This document shows, in pieces, positions 9,171 to 20,937 of a DNA stretch of 64,000 bases (positions within the stretch are counted from its first letter, which is position 1; the number at the start of each line of letters is the position of its first letter). The translations under genes were made by a program, and so were the position numbers. Source of the stretch: Streptomyces sp. NBC_01465 (GTDB lineage Bacteria > Actinomycetota > Actinomycetes > Streptomycetales > Streptomycetaceae); the NCBI RefSeq assembly GCF_036227325.1, contig NZ_CP109467.1:1302001-1366000 (forward strand), given 5' to 3'. The notes below the pieces were generated by a model, which saw only the letters and a list, made by a program, of their open reading frames with translations, did not search any database and was not told the origin of the DNA.

Positions 9171-10445
9171 TCAGGGCCGGTACGGAAGCTGGGGGACGGT
9201 GAAACAGTTCGAGGTCATGGGGGCACTCTGGGTCACCCAGCCCGCTCCGTCCTTCCACCGGGCGACCGACAGACAGGTGCGCCGGGTCGCCGGAGGCTGC
9301 GGGAGGTTCTCGTATACGACGGGGAGCAGCAGGCCCCGGGCCGTGTACGGCTGCGGACGGCCGACGTAGCCCTCGACGCAGGCGCGGGTGAGGTGCGCGG
9401 CGCAGGAGCGGGCGGCGTCCGTGAACCACATCGCGGCGGCCCAGCCCTCCAGCTGCCACTGGGAGAGCGGCTTTCCTCGCAGGGCGGCGCGGAAGGCGCG
9501 GACCTGGGGGTCGGTGGTGTCGTCGTAGTTGCGGCTGGATCCGGTCACCCAGAGGGCGTTGCGGCAGCGCGGGGATTTCTTGTAGTCCTGGGGAACGGAG
9601 TCGGTCCAGTTCTGGACGTTGGTGACCTTGGCGGTGACCGTGGCGCCGACCGCGTCCATCGCCTCGCAGAGCCGGGCGTTGCCGTGGGTGTCGAGGGCGT
9701 CGAAGACGAGGTCGGCGTGCTGGTCGCGCAGGTCGGCGGCGACGGCGCGGAAGTTGGGGAGGGCGAAGTCGACCTGCTCGGGGACGACTTCGTACCCCTC
9801 CTTGCGCAGTCCCTGGGCGATGAGGCGGGCATACGCGGCCGACGACGCCTGGTTGTAGGAGACGACGGCGGCGGTGCGGGCGCCCTGGGTCAGTCTGAAG
9901 TAGCGGTAGACCTCGGTGCCGCCGTAGAGCTCGCCGTGCCAGCCGGGGGTCCCGGTGCGGGGGGCCTGGCTGCCGTAGATGCCGTACAGGTGCGGATAGG
10001 TGTCGTACGCGGGGCCGATCGGCTGGCCGCCGATGTCGGGGACGGCGGCCCGGGAGACCAGCGGTGCCCCCGCGTAGTCGAGGGCGGTCGTGGCAACGAG
10101 CGCGAACACCTTCTTCTCGTCGAGGAGTTGGTGCACGCACTCGGTGTTGCCGAGGGGGCTTCCGCCGTCGTCGCAGGTGAGGACTGTGACGGGGCGGCCC
10201 GCGATGCCGCCCTCGGCGTCGGCCTTCCGGAAGTAGGCCTGTGCGCCGTCGCGGGTCCCGGTGAAGGCGGAGCCGCCGACGGGGCTGGTGACGCTGGTGA
10301 TGATGCCGATACGTATCGGAGCAGTGGCGGCCGTCGGCGAGGGGCCCTGCTCGAAGTCGCGCTCGGGCAGCCGGCTGCCGCAGGCGGCGCTCAGCAGGAG
10401 GAGCACCGCCGCGAGAGCCCGCTCAGCAGCCCGGTGCCGCCGCAT
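9171..10445 (-). CDS. ABC transporter substrate-binding lipoprotein, branched-chain amino acid type
   Basis: A 424-residue exported solute receptor. The N-terminus carries a basic start, a hydrophobic core and a lipobox (LLSAAC) for lipid attachment. The mature part begins with IRIGIITSVTSPVGG, and the segment DGAQAYFRKADAEGGIAG is typical of periplasmic binding protein type 1 receptors (LivJ/HAAT family). The matching membrane and ATPase components are encoded divergently at 11398-15008. The start overlaps the end of the upstream lipoprotein gene by 23 bp, suggesting cotranscription. The ligand may be an amino acid, amide or urea-like compound and cannot be named from sequence. Confidence 0.9.
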   Translation of the reverse strand: MRRHRAAERALAAVLLLLSAACGSRLPERDFEQGPSPTAATAPIRIGIITSVTSPVGGSAFTGTRDGAQAYFRKADAEGGIAGRPVTVLTCDDGGSPLGNTECVHQLLDEKKVFALVATTALDYAGAPLVSRAAVPDIGGQPIGPAYDTYPHLYGIYGSQAPRTGTPGWHGELYGGTEVYRYFRLTQGARTAAVVSYNQASSAAYARLIAQGLRKEGYEVVPEQVDFALPNFRAVAADLRDQHADLVFDALDTHGNARLCEAMDAVGATVTAKVTNVQNWTDSVPQDYKKSPRCRNALWVTGSSRNYDDTTDPQVRAFRAALRGKPLSQWQLEGWAAAMWFTDAARSCAAHLTRACVEGYVGRPQPYTARGLLLPVVYENLPQPPATRRTCLSVARWKDGAGWVTQSAPMTSNCFTVPQLPYRP

Positions 10446-10959
10446 TGCCGCTCAGGGCGACCAGCGCGCAGAGGGACTTCACGGAGACCTTCCAGGTCCG
10501 GTCCTGGAGGACCGAGGTGCCCTTGCTGCCCGGCAGCGCGGTGGTGGTGCCGACCATCAGGTCGTACGTGACGGTGGCGGACGTCGCCGAGGTGAACGCC
10601 ACGGCGGTGACCTTGGCCTTGGCCTGTGTGGCGTTCTTGTCGCCGCTGAAGAGGGCGAGCAGGGGGCGCAGGGTGTTGCCGTTCTCCAGGACTTTGACCT
10701 TGTCGTCGGTGGGGGTCTTGGGGTCGAAGAAGACGGCCCAGTTCTTCTCGATCTGCTGCTTGGCGGCGGCCTGGTCCGCAGGGGCGCCGGCTGCGGGTGC
10801 GGACGTGGTGGGAGCCGCGCTCGTACTCGGACTGCTCGAACTGCCCGTGCTCGGGGCGGGCTTGGACGGCGAGCTGTCCGAGCACCCGGCGAGCAGCAGC
10901 GCTGCGACGGCCACCCCCAGTGCGGCACGTGGGTACCTGAAGAGGTCCATAGGGGGCAT
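10423..10959 (-). CDS. small exported lipoprotein
   Basis: A 178-residue lipoprotein: signal sequence with lipobox LLLAGC, then about 45 residues of Ser/Thr/Pro/Ala-rich spacer, then a folded domain containing KQQIEKNWAVFFDPKTP and ending with SLCALVALSGNAAAPGC, which has two cysteines that could pair. It resembles low-molecular-weight-antigen-like Streptomyces lipoproteins but I do not recognise a named family. It precedes and overlaps the ABC binding-protein gene by 23 bp, so it is likely its operon partner. An in-frame ATG at 10950 (MDLFRYPRA) is an alternative start; neither has a good Shine-Dalgarno. Confidence 0.8.
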   Translation of the reverse strand: MPPMDLFRYPRAALGVAVAALLLAGCSDSSPSKPAPSTGSSSSPSTSAAPTTSAPAAGAPADQAAAKQQIEKNWAVFFDPKTPTDDKVKVLENGNTLRPLLALFSGDKNATQAKAKVTAVAFTSATSATVTYDLMVGTTTALPGSKGTSVLQDRTWKVSVKSLCALVALSGNAAAPGC

Positions 10960-11012
10960 AGTGCAAGGGATTGGCGTCCTTGCACAGACCTACGGGGACC
11001 TACGGGGGCCGG

Positions 11013-11393
11013 ATGCGCACCTCCCGACTGCTCTGGGCGGGCCTGGCGGCCCTCTGCTGCGGCGCGCTGCTGTGCGCGGCGGGCTGGTACGGGGTCTCCG
11101 GCGAGCGCTTCACCGCACGCCAGGTCCCGTATCTCGCCTCCTGTACGGTGCCGGGCGCAGCGCTGATCGTCGCGGGGGCGGTGCTGCTGGCGCTGGCGGA
11201 GGTGTACGCACTCCTGGCGGAGGACGCCCCAACTCCGCTTGTGTTGACCCCCGTTGACGCCGAAGGCCCGCTCCTCTGCCTCCCGGACGGGACCCTCGCC
11301 CACCGCCCGGGCTGCCTGCTGGTCGCGGGCAAACCGGAGGCGGTACCGGCGGAGGGCCGGGAGCTCGCGCCGTGCCCGGTGTGCGAACCCTGA
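11013..11393 (+). CDS. small membrane protein with C-terminal Cys/His motif
   Basis: A 126-residue protein with two predicted membrane segments (about residues 5-25 and 45-75) and a soluble C-terminal part. The tail contains an H-x3-C pair (AHRPGCLLVAG) and ends with PCPVCEP, so one His and three Cys could form a metal site. It starts at ATG 11013, with only a weak G-rich ribosome site. Four nucleotides after its stop begins the fused ABC permease/ATPase gene, so the two are probably one transcriptional unit. The function is unknown; an accessory role for the transporter is inferred only from position. Confidence 0.7.
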   Translation: MRTSRLLWAGLAALCCGALLCAAGWYGVSGERFTARQVPYLASCTVPGAALIVAGAVLLALAEVYALLAEDAPTPLVLTPVDAEGPLLCLPDGTLAHRPGCLLVAGKPEAVPAEGRELAPCPVCEP

Positions 11394-11397
11394 CGCC

Positions 11398-14318
11398 GTG
11401 GACTCGCTGACGTACGACCTCGTCCTGGCGGGCCTGGCGGTGGGAAGTGCCGCGGCCCTGACGGGAATCGGCCTGATCGTCACGTACCGGGCGACGGGCG
11501 TGCTCAACCTCGCGCACGGCGCGATCGCGATGATCTGCGCCTTCCTCCTTCGCCAACTGGCGGTCGGCTGGGGCTGGCCACTGCCCCTCGCGGCCTGCGT
11601 GACGCTGCTGATCGCGGCTCCGGGCCTGGGCCTGCTGATGTCGCTCCTGGCCACGGACCCCACGCGCGCACTGGTCGCGTCGATCGGCGCTTTTGTGCTG
11701 CTGATCGGTGTCGCGGGCCTGGTGTGGGGCACGGGAGCGCGCCCGGACGCACCGGCGCTGCTCCCCGACGACCCGTGGATCCAGCTCGCGACGGTGTGCG
11801 TACTGGCGGGCGCGGTGACAGCGGTGACGCACAGGACCCGCTTCGGCCGGCACCTCAGGGCGGTGGTCGACAACCGCGCACTGGCCGAGCTGGGCGGCAT
11901 CGACGCGGGCCGGGTGGCGGCGGCGGGCTGGGCGTTCGGGGCGTTCACGGCGGGCCTGACGGGGGTGCTCCTGGCCCCGTACGTACGCCTGGATCCGTAC
12001 GGACTCCCGCTGCTGGTCATGGAGGTGATGGCGGTGGCGGTGGCGGCGCGCATGAGGAGCATGCCGGTGGCGGTGGGAACGGCACTGGCGCTGGGCGTCA
12101 CCCAGTCCCAGCTGACCCGCTTCCACCCACCGGGCAGCCTGGACCCACTGCTCCAGGCGGTGGGCTCGAACCTGTTCGTGGTGGCACTGCTGATCGCGGC
12201 ACTGGCGGTGCGGGGCGTGGGCGACAGCGTGCCGCCAACCACCGATCGGGGTAAGGGCGTTGTGCGGCGCCTGCGCCGAAGCGAGCCGCCGATTGCGGCA
12301 CCGACGGTACGCGGGGCGGGCACTTCAGCGCCGACAAGCGCTTGGGGGCGGTCTGTTTTCCGCCGCCGGACGCCACCTCGGCCCCGGCCGCACCTCCGGG
12401 CCAGAGGCCGGGCCCGCCCCCAGGACACGGAGCGAGCGCAGTCGGCTCCGGGAATCGCAGCGCCGGACCCGACGCCATGGCAGACCGGCACGACGTCACG
12501 CACGGACCGGAGACGGAACCCACGGGCAGCGTCCGGGGCACGGGCGTTGCGGCGGGTACGCGAGGCGCTGCGCACGCTTGCGCCGCACCGGACCAGAACC
12601 GCGGCACCGGGCCGCCGCACCCACGCCGCACTTTCGACCCACGCCGCGGCGGCCCCAAGGCCGCTCACGGCGTCCCGCACCAGGTCCGCGACATCGGGTG
12701 CGGCCCCCCGCCTCCGCACCCTCGCTTGGGTCCCCGTTTTCGCGCTGCTCCTGCTCCCGCTCATCAAGTCCCCGCACGCCGCCCTTCCCGTCCCCGCCCT
12801 CGCCGTCGTCCTGCTCTCCCTCGTCGTCGTCGCCGGTCGCAGTGGTCAACTCGCCCTGGGGCAGGCCGCGTACGCCGGGCTCGGCGCCCTCTTCGCCGCC
12901 CGGCTCTCCGGGCACCTGCCCGTGCTCGTCGCGCTCCTCCTGGCCGTCGCCCTCGTCGCTCCGCTCGGTCTTCTCACCGGCTGGCCCGCGATCCGGCGCC
13001 GCGGTCTTGCGCTGGCGCTCACCACCCTCGCCGTGGGGACGGCCGTCAGTCGCTTCGTTCTTGATCAGCCGTACGCGACCTCGGGCGTGACGGTCGCCCG
13101 GCCCGCCGGGTTCGGGTCGGACCGCGCCTTCTATCTCCTCGAACTCCTCGCCCTCGTCGCCGCGTTGCTCTCCGTCGCCGCTCTGCGCCGCGGCCGTACG
13201 GGGCGGGCCCTGGCGGCCATGCGCGACCACGAGCAGGGTGCGGCGGCCTCCGGTGTTCCGGTGCCGCGGCTCAAGCTCCTGGCGTTCACCCTCGGCGCCG
13301 CCCTCGCCGCGCTCGGCGGCGCGCTGCTGTCGCTGGGGGCCAACGCCTTCGATCCGACGGCGTACGAACCGGTGCGCAGTCTCCTCTGGTTCGCGGCCCT
13401 GATGATCCTCGGCGCGGACACCCTGCTCGCCGCGCCCGTGGCGGCCGCACTCCTCACCGTCCTGGACTCCGGATCCCGTACGGGGCTCGCGGCCACCGCG
13501 GTCGGCGCCCTGGCCCTCCTCCTCACCCGCTTCCGGCCCGCCCTGCGCCCGCCCCGCCCCCGCACCCCGACCCCGCTGGGCGAGCGCGCACGGGCCCGGC
13601 TGCGGCTCCCCGCCCCCGGATCTCCCCCTGCCGCCCGCAGAGCGCCCGCCCCCTCGATGCCCGACCTCGACCCCCCGAGCCCCCTCGTCGCCCACCAACT
13701 CCGCCTCGCCTACGGCGCGTTCACCGCCCTCGACGGCGTCGACCTCACCGTCGAGCCCGGCCGCGTCACCGCCCTGATCGGCCCCAACGGCGCCGGCAAG
13801 AGCACCCTCTTCCACTGCCTCTGCGGCACGCTCCGCCCCGCATCGGGCCGCGTCACCCTCGCCGGGACCGACATCACCCGCCGCAGCGCCCACGCCCGGA
13901 CTCGGCTCGGTGTCGCCAGGACGTTCCAACAGCTCGCCGTTTTCCCGTCGTTGACGGTCGCGGAGCAGGTACGGATCGGCGCCGAGCAGGGCCGGGTCCG
14001 CGACCCCGGCCGCACCGTCGAGTCCGTACTGCACCTCCTCGATCTGGACGGTCCCGTACGGAACCGGTACGCCGCCGGGCTCCCCACCGGCGTCCTGCGC
14101 CGCGTCGAGCTCGCCAGGGCCCTCGCCGGGCAGCCGTACGTCCTCCTCCTGGACGAGCCCGCCGCGGGCCTGGACACGGCCGAGGCCCACCACCTGGCGG
14201 GGCTGCTCGCCGACCTCGCCGCGCACGGCACGGCCGTCCTCGTCGTCGAACACGACCTCGACCTGGTCGCGGACATCGCCGACACCGTGCACACCATGAC
14301 AGCAGGGCGGATCGCCCC

Positions 14319-14322
<4 letters not shown>
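11398..14322 (+). CDS. fused ABC transporter: LivH-like permease, LivM-like permease and LivG-like ATPase
   Basis: A 974-residue protein joining three parts normally encoded separately in branched-chain-amino-acid-type (HAAT) importers. Residues 1 to about 271 are a LivH-type permease (TGVLNLAHGAIAMICAF). Residues 272-441 are a very Arg/Pro/Ala-rich linker without membrane segments. Residues about 442-725 are a LivM-type permease (RSGQLALGQAAYAGLGA). Residues about 754-974 are the ATPase, with Walker A GPNGAGKST near 795, Q-loop RTFQQL, a degenerate signature LPTGVLRRVELARAL, Walker B VLLLDEPAAGLD and the H-loop VVEHDLD. The GTG start at 11398 lies 4 nt after the previous stop. The ATPase end overlaps the livF-like gene (ATGA). 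Internal translation of the LivM-LivG part cannot be excluded. Confidence 0.85.
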
Positions 14323-15564
<1,242 letters not shown>

Positions 15565-15608
15565 CTAAGCAGCGGCGGACCCGGTGGTGATCATGCCGCG
15601 CGGCGGAC

Positions 15609-15650
15609 GGGGAGGTCCCACCCGGTCGGGTGACCGGACGGAACCTCCCC
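15609..15650 (-). terminator. terminator-like hairpin after the second Rpf gene
   Basis: GGGGAGGT and ACCTCCCC form the outer stem, with an inner CGGTC/GACCG stem, in the 100-bp gap between the two Rpf genes and immediately downstream of the stop at 15656. Confidence 0.6.
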
Positions 15651-15655
15651 GCTGC

Positions 15656-16736
<1,081 letters not shown>

Positions 16737-17513
16737 GTGCCGCGCATGCTCGACGTCAGCCAGGACGTACGCGCCGAGATCGGCGACGAAGAAGCCGACC
16801 TGCTGCTCGCCGGCGAGAACGCCCCGGGCAGCTACGACTGCACCTCCTGCCGCACCCCAGGCGATTCCGACCAGGAGCGCACCAGCACGGTGCTGTTCGT
16901 CGGCGACGAGACCGCCGTGCTCGCCTTCGCGCACGCCACCTGCATCCCCTCCCAGGTGGTCCAGGTCTCCGAGGACCAACTCCAGGGAGCCGTACGGTCG
17001 TTCGCCGCCGACGGCGACCCGGCCGCCCCCGCCGGCCCCGAGCAGGCCGTCCTCGGTATCACCAGCGGACTGGTCCTCATCGAGGGCGAGCTCCGCCCGG
17101 CGCTGGTCGTGGAACCGACCGCCCCGATCTCCCGCCCCGGCTCGACCGCGGGCGTCGACGAGTTCCTGCCGCTCCTCATCGAGCAGGGTTTCCAGCCGGT
17201 GTCCGACGTGAACCGCCCGCCCGCCCCGCTCCCCGGCTGGTCCGTACTGCTCGCGATGGGCCAGCTGCACGCCATCCTCCAGCCGGGCACCGGCGGCGGC
17301 AGCCCGGTCTCCTGGTGGCAGGCCCATCAGCCGCTCCAGGTCACCGACAGCTGGCGCGCGGCGGCCAACAAGTCGCACACCGTGCTGATCTTCGCCGCCC
17401 CGGTGGGTTCCATCGGCCAGCAGCCCCGCGAGGACCTGCTGCGCGGCGCACTGGAGAAGGCAGCGGCGGGCGGCTTCCTGGTGGCGGCCGCACTCCCGCT
17501 CGCAGGCACCTGA
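16737..17513 (+). CDS. conserved hypothetical protein with CxxC motif
   Basis: A 258-residue soluble acidic protein, not recognised as a named family. It begins PRMLDVSQDVRAEIGDEEAD and carries a single CTSC pair near residue 35, followed by alternating strand/helix patterns such as TSTVLFVGDETAVLAFAHATC. There is no signal peptide or membrane helix. The GTG at 16737 is the best start because GAGGAG lies six bases upstream; an ATG at 16689 lacks any ribosome-binding site. It is flanked by a divergent rpf gene and followed after about 100 bp by another small unknown gene. Confidence 0.75.
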   Translation: MPRMLDVSQDVRAEIGDEEADLLLAGENAPGSYDCTSCRTPGDSDQERTSTVLFVGDETAVLAFAHATCIPSQVVQVSEDQLQGAVRSFAADGDPAAPAGPEQAVLGITSGLVLIEGELRPALVVEPTAPISRPGSTAGVDEFLPLLIEQGFQPVSDVNRPPAPLPGWSVLLAMGQLHAILQPGTGGGSPVSWWQAHQPLQVTDSWRAAANKSHTVLIFAAPVGSIGQQPREDLLRGALEKAAAGGFLVAAALPLAGT

Positions 17514-17616
17514 GTCACACCCCGCGCACCCCACGCGCCCCCGCTCGCACCCCCGCCGATCAGCGATTTCTTTGCCGTGCCCGCATCCGACGGGCGGTGG
17601 TGTCGTTGGCAGGTAC

Positions 17617-17967
17617 GTGCACTCATACGACTCCAGCCGCCAGCCGTATCAGAATCAGATCCCTGCCATGCGCCCGTCACAGGACCCTTCGCAGCCCCAC
17701 TCCCCCACCCCGATCTACGACGCCCTGTACTCCGAGTACCGCAGATCCTTCCGGGCGCTCCCGGGCGACCGGAGCGGTGAGGAGAACCTGGGCTTCACGG
17801 CGTTCGGCAGCGGAGTGCACAACAGCGGCCGCTACCCGGGCCACACCGGGTCCTGGCACGCACCGGCCCACGGGACCGGCCACACCCCCGGACACACAAC
17901 AGGGCGGCAGCACACCGGGAACCATCTCCCGGCAGCGCTGCCGCCCGGGCCCCGAAGGGGCCTGTGA
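17617..17967 (+). CDS. small hypothetical protein, His/Gly/Pro-rich
   Basis: A 116-residue, low-complexity protein beginning VHSYDSSRQPYQNQ and containing IYDALYSEYRRSFRALPGD, a likely helical segment, and then a long His/Gly/Thr-rich tail (HTGSWHAPAHGTGHTPGH) that could be disordered or bind metal. The GTG at 17617 is preferred, with GGCAGG seven bases upstream; an ATG at 17668 is the alternative. It is convergent with der, 22 bp away. The family and function are unknown, but the codon pattern and third-position GC fit coding. Confidence 0.55.
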   Translation: MHSYDSSRQPYQNQIPAMRPSQDPSQPHSPTPIYDALYSEYRRSFRALPGDRSGEENLGFTAFGSGVHNSGRYPGHTGSWHAPAHGTGHTPGHTTGRQHTGNHLPAALPPGPRRGL

Positions 17968-17989
17968 GTCCGCGTAGGACCGCGTAGGA

Positions 17990-19420
17990 CTACTTGTTCC
18001 GCCCGCGCTTCTCGCGCACCCGCACGGAGATGTGGATCGGGGTGCCCTCGAAGCCGAACTCCTCGCGCAGCCGGCGCTCGACGAAGCGCCGGTAGCCGGC
18101 CTCCAGGAAGCCCGAGGCGAAGAGGACGAAGCGCGGCGGCTTGGTGCCCGCCTGCGTACCGAAGAGGATGCGGGGCTGCTTGCCGCCGCGGACCGGGTGC
18201 GGGTGCGCGGCGACGATCTCACCGAGGAAGGCGTTGAGCCGCCCGGTCGGAATGCGCGTCTCCCAGCCCTCGATGGCCGTCTCGATCGCCGGAACCAGCT
18301 TCTCCATGTGGCGGCCGGTCAGCGCGGAGACGTTGACGCGCGGCGCCCAGGCGATCTGCCCGAACTCGGTCTCGATCTCGCGCTCGAGGTAGTAGCGGCG
18401 CTCCTCGTCGAGCGTGTCCCACTTGTTGTACGCGATGACGAGCGCGCGCCCGGCCTCCACGGCCATCGTCACGATGCGCTGGTCCTGGACGCTGATGGAC
18501 TCGCTGGTGTCGATCAGTACGACCGCGACCTCGGCCTTCTCCAGGGCGGCGGCGGTACGCAGCGAGGCGTAGTAGTCCGCACCTTCCTGGAGGTGGACCT
18601 TGCGGCGGATACCGGCGGTGTCGATGAACTTCCAGGTGACGCCGCCGAGGGTGATCAGCTCGTCGACCGGGTCACGGGTGGTGCCGGCCTGCTCGTTGAC
18701 GACGACACGGTCCTCCTTCGCCACCTTGTTCAGCAGCGAGGACTTGCCGACGTTCGGGCGCCCGATGAGGGCGATCCGGCGCGGACCGCCGACGGCCGTG
18801 CCGAAACGCTGCTCGGGCGCCTCGGGGAGCGCCTCCAGGACGGCGTCGAGCATGTCGCCCGTACCGCGGCCGTGCAGCGAGGAGACGGGGTGCGGGGTGC
18901 CGAGACCGAGCGACCACAGGGCGGTGGCGTCCGCCTCGCCGCTCAGGCCGTCGACCTTGTTGGCGCAGAGCACGACGGGCTTGCCGGCCCGGCGCAGCAG
19001 CTTGACGACGGCCTCGTCGGTGTCGGTGGCGCCGACCGTGGAGTCGACGACGAAGACGACGGCGTCGGCGGTCTCGATGGCGTACTCGGCCTGGGCGGCG
19101 ACGGAGGCGTCGAGCCCGAGGACGTCCTGCTCCCAGCCGCCGGTGTCCATGACCTTGAAGCGGCGGCCCGCCCACTCGGCCTCGTACGAGACCCGGTCGC
19201 GGGTGACGCCCGGCTTGTCCTGGACGACGGCTTCGCGGCGGCCGATGATGCGGTTCACCAGGGTCGACTTGCCCACGTTCGGGCGGCCGACGACGGCAAG
19301 GGTGGGAAGCGGCGGCCCGACGGCCTCCTCAAGAGCGCCTTCGACATCCTCGATGTCGAAGCCCTCTTCCGCGGCGAGCTCCATGAACTCTGCATACTCG
19401 GGATCCAGCTGGTCGTTCAT
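17990..19420 (-). CDS. der: ribosome assembly GTPase Der (EngA)
   Basis: A 476-residue tandem GTPase acting in 50S subunit maturation. Two GTPase domains are visible: the first P-loop [14 protein letters not shown] begins near residue 45 with switch DTGGWE and NKVDG; the second has [21 protein letters not shown] and NKWD. A KH-like domain follows, ending in a basic tail KRGRNK. The first 40 residues are an acidic extension. The ATG at 19420 is preceded by AGAGGAAC; the open frame continues 19 residues upstream. It is the last gene of the aroH-tyrA-cmk-plsC-der series, 71 bp after plsC. Confidence 0.97.
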   Translation of the reverse strand: MNDQLDPEYAEFMELAAEEGFDIEDVEGALEEAVGPPLPTLAVVGRPNVGKSTLVNRIIGRREAVVQDKPGVTRDRVSYEAEWAGRRFKVMDTGGWEQDVLGLDASVAAQAEYAIETADAVVFVVDSTVGATDTDEAVVKLLRRAGKPVVLCANKVDGLSGEADATALWSLGLGTPHPVSSLHGRGTGDMLDAVLEALPEAPEQRFGTAVGGPRRIALIGRPNVGKSSLLNKVAKEDRVVVNEQAGTTRDPVDELITLGGVTWKFIDTAGIRRKVHLQEGADYYASLRTAAALEKAEVAVVLIDTSESISVQDQRIVTMAVEAGRALVIAYNKWDTLDEERRYYLEREIETEFGQIAWAPRVNVSALTGRHMEKLVPAIETAIEGWETRIPTGRLNAFLGEIVAAHPHPVRGGKQPRILFGTQAGTKPPRFVLFASGFLEAGYRRFVERRLREEFGFEGTPIHISVRVREKRGRNK

Positions 19421-19491
19421 GAAGTCCGTTCCTCTTTGTTGCTCATCGTCGGTGGACCCGTGATCCCACGCGTCCACTACTCAAGTCTCGC

Positions 19492-20136
19492 TCAGCGCCC
19501 GGTCAGGCGCCTGGCGCTGTCCAGGTGGGCGGTCAGCCGCGCCTGGATGCGCACGGTGGCCTCGTCCAGCGCCTTTCGCGTACGCCGTCCGCTTCCGTCC
19601 CCCGCGTCGAAGGCGTCACCGAAGACGACGTCGACGCGGCTGCGCAGCGGAGGCAGCCCACCTATCAACCGGCCGCGGCGCTCCGTACTTCCCAGCACCG
19701 CCACCGGCACGATTCGAGCCCCGCTGCGTACCGCGAAGTACGCGAGCCCGGCGCGCAGTGAGGCGAAGTCTCCTTCGCCCCTGGTGCCCTCGGGAAAAAT
19801 CCCCAGCACCCCTCCATCATCCAGCACACCGAGCGCATCACCGATCGCGTTCCGGTCCACGCTCGTCCGGTCGACCTTGACCTGACCGATTCCGCGCAGG
19901 AACGGATCGAGCGGGCCCACGAACGCTTCCTTTTTGATCAGGAAGTGCACCGGCCGCGGGGCGGTCCCCATCACCATGGGACCGTCGATGTTGTGCGAGT
20001 GGTTGACGGCGAGAATCACCGGGCCGCTCGCCGGAACCCGCCAGGCGCCGAGCACCCGGGGCTTCCACAGCCCGTACATGAGCCCGATTCCGATGGACCG
20101 TCCGACCGCCGCACCGCGCTGGGCGGGAGCGGTCAC
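19492..20136 (-). CDS. plsC: 1-acyl-sn-glycerol-3-phosphate acyltransferase family protein
   Basis: A 214-residue PlsC-type acyltransferase that transfers an acyl chain to lysophosphatidate or a related acceptor at the membrane. The catalytic HX4D motif is NHSHNID (about residues 45-51), and FPEGTRGEGD is the glycerol-phosphate-binding motif. The GTG start overlaps the cmk stop by 4 bp (GTGA), indicating coupling. The cmk-plsC-der order is conserved in actinomycetes. Substrate specificity within the family cannot be told from sequence, so the gene symbol is tentative. Confidence 0.88.
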   Translation of the reverse strand: MTAPAQRGAAVGRSIGIGLMYGLWKPRVLGAWRVPASGPVILAVNHSHNIDGPMVMGTAPRPVHFLIKKEAFVGPLDPFLRGIGQVKVDRTSVDRNAIGDALGVLDDGGVLGIFPEGTRGEGDFASLRAGLAYFAVRSGARIVPVAVLGSTERRGRLIGGLPPLRSRVDVVFGDAFDAGDGSGRRTRKALDEATVRIQARLTAHLDSARRLTGR

Positions 20137-20840
20137 TTGGCTGCCCGCTTCTCCTCGATGAGGGTGACGACGCACTCGATGACCTGGTCAAGGGTCAGTT
20201 CCGTGGTGTCCACCTCGACCGCGTCGTCCGCCTTGGCGAGCGGCGAGGTCTTGCGGCTGGAGTCGGCCGCGTCCCGCTTGACCAGCGCCTCCCGGGTGGC
20301 CGCGACATCGGCACCCTTGAGCTCGCCGCTGCGCCGGGCGGCGCGCGCCTCCGGGGAGGCGGTCAGGAAGACCTTGAGGTCGGCGTCGGGCAGCACCGTG
20401 GTGCCGATGTCACGCCCCTCGACGACGATCCCGCCCTCCGCGCCCGCGGCGATGGACCGCTGCAGCTCGGTGATCAGGGCCCGCACCTCGGGGACGGCGC
20501 TGACCGCGCTGACCTTGGAGGTGACTTCCTGCGTACGGATCGGCCCGGAGGCGTCCTGTCCGTCGACGGTGATCGTCGGGGCGGACGGGTCGGTGCCGGA
20601 TTCGATGGCGGGCTTGCCCGAGGCGTTGGCCACGGCTGCGGCGTCGGAGACGTCGATGCCGTTGTTCAGCATCCACCAGGTGATGGCGCGGTACTGGGCG
20701 CCGGTGTCCAGGTAGCTCAGGCCGAGCTTGGCGGCGACGGCCTTGGAGGTGCTGGACTTGCCCGTGCCGGAGGGGCCGTCGATGGCGACAATCACTGCTG
20801 CCGGAGCGGTCCGGGCGGCGGTTTCCACGGTGACGGGCAC
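20133..20840 (-). CDS. cmk: cytidylate kinase
   Basis: A 235-residue P-loop kinase converting CMP and dCMP to diphosphates with ATP. The P-loop is DGPSGTGKSS (about residues 21-30), followed by SYLDTGAQYRAIT and the CMP-binding segment GIVVEGRDIGTTVLPDADLK. The lid has RRSGELKG. Length fits the bacterial long-form enzyme. The GTG at 20840 is used; AGGAAG lies immediately upstream, so a second in-frame GTG at 20828 is also possible. It overlaps plsC by 4 bp and is 97 bp downstream of tyrA. Confidence 0.96.
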   Translation of the reverse strand: MPVTVETAARTAPAAVIVAIDGPSGTGKSSTSKAVAAKLGLSYLDTGAQYRAITWWMLNNGIDVSDAAAVANASGKPAIESGTDPSAPTITVDGQDASGPIRTQEVTSKVSAVSAVPEVRALITELQRSIAAGAEGGIVVEGRDIGTTVLPDADLKVFLTASPEARAARRSGELKGADVAATREALVKRDAADSSRKTSPLAKADDAVEVDTTELTLDQVIECVVTLIEEKRAAK

Positions 20841-20937
20841 CTTCCTGGTTCACGGGACAGAGACATCAGGGCGCAGAAGTGCCCCGCACCAGGTTACCGG
20901 CCGACCCGGCCTCTCCGTTACGCCGCCCGTGGAGCCC

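Noticed and set aside
12211..12720. A separate gene hidden in the ABC fusion linker
   Set aside because: No frame on either strand has a start with a ribosome site or recognisable similarity; treated as linker of the fused gene.
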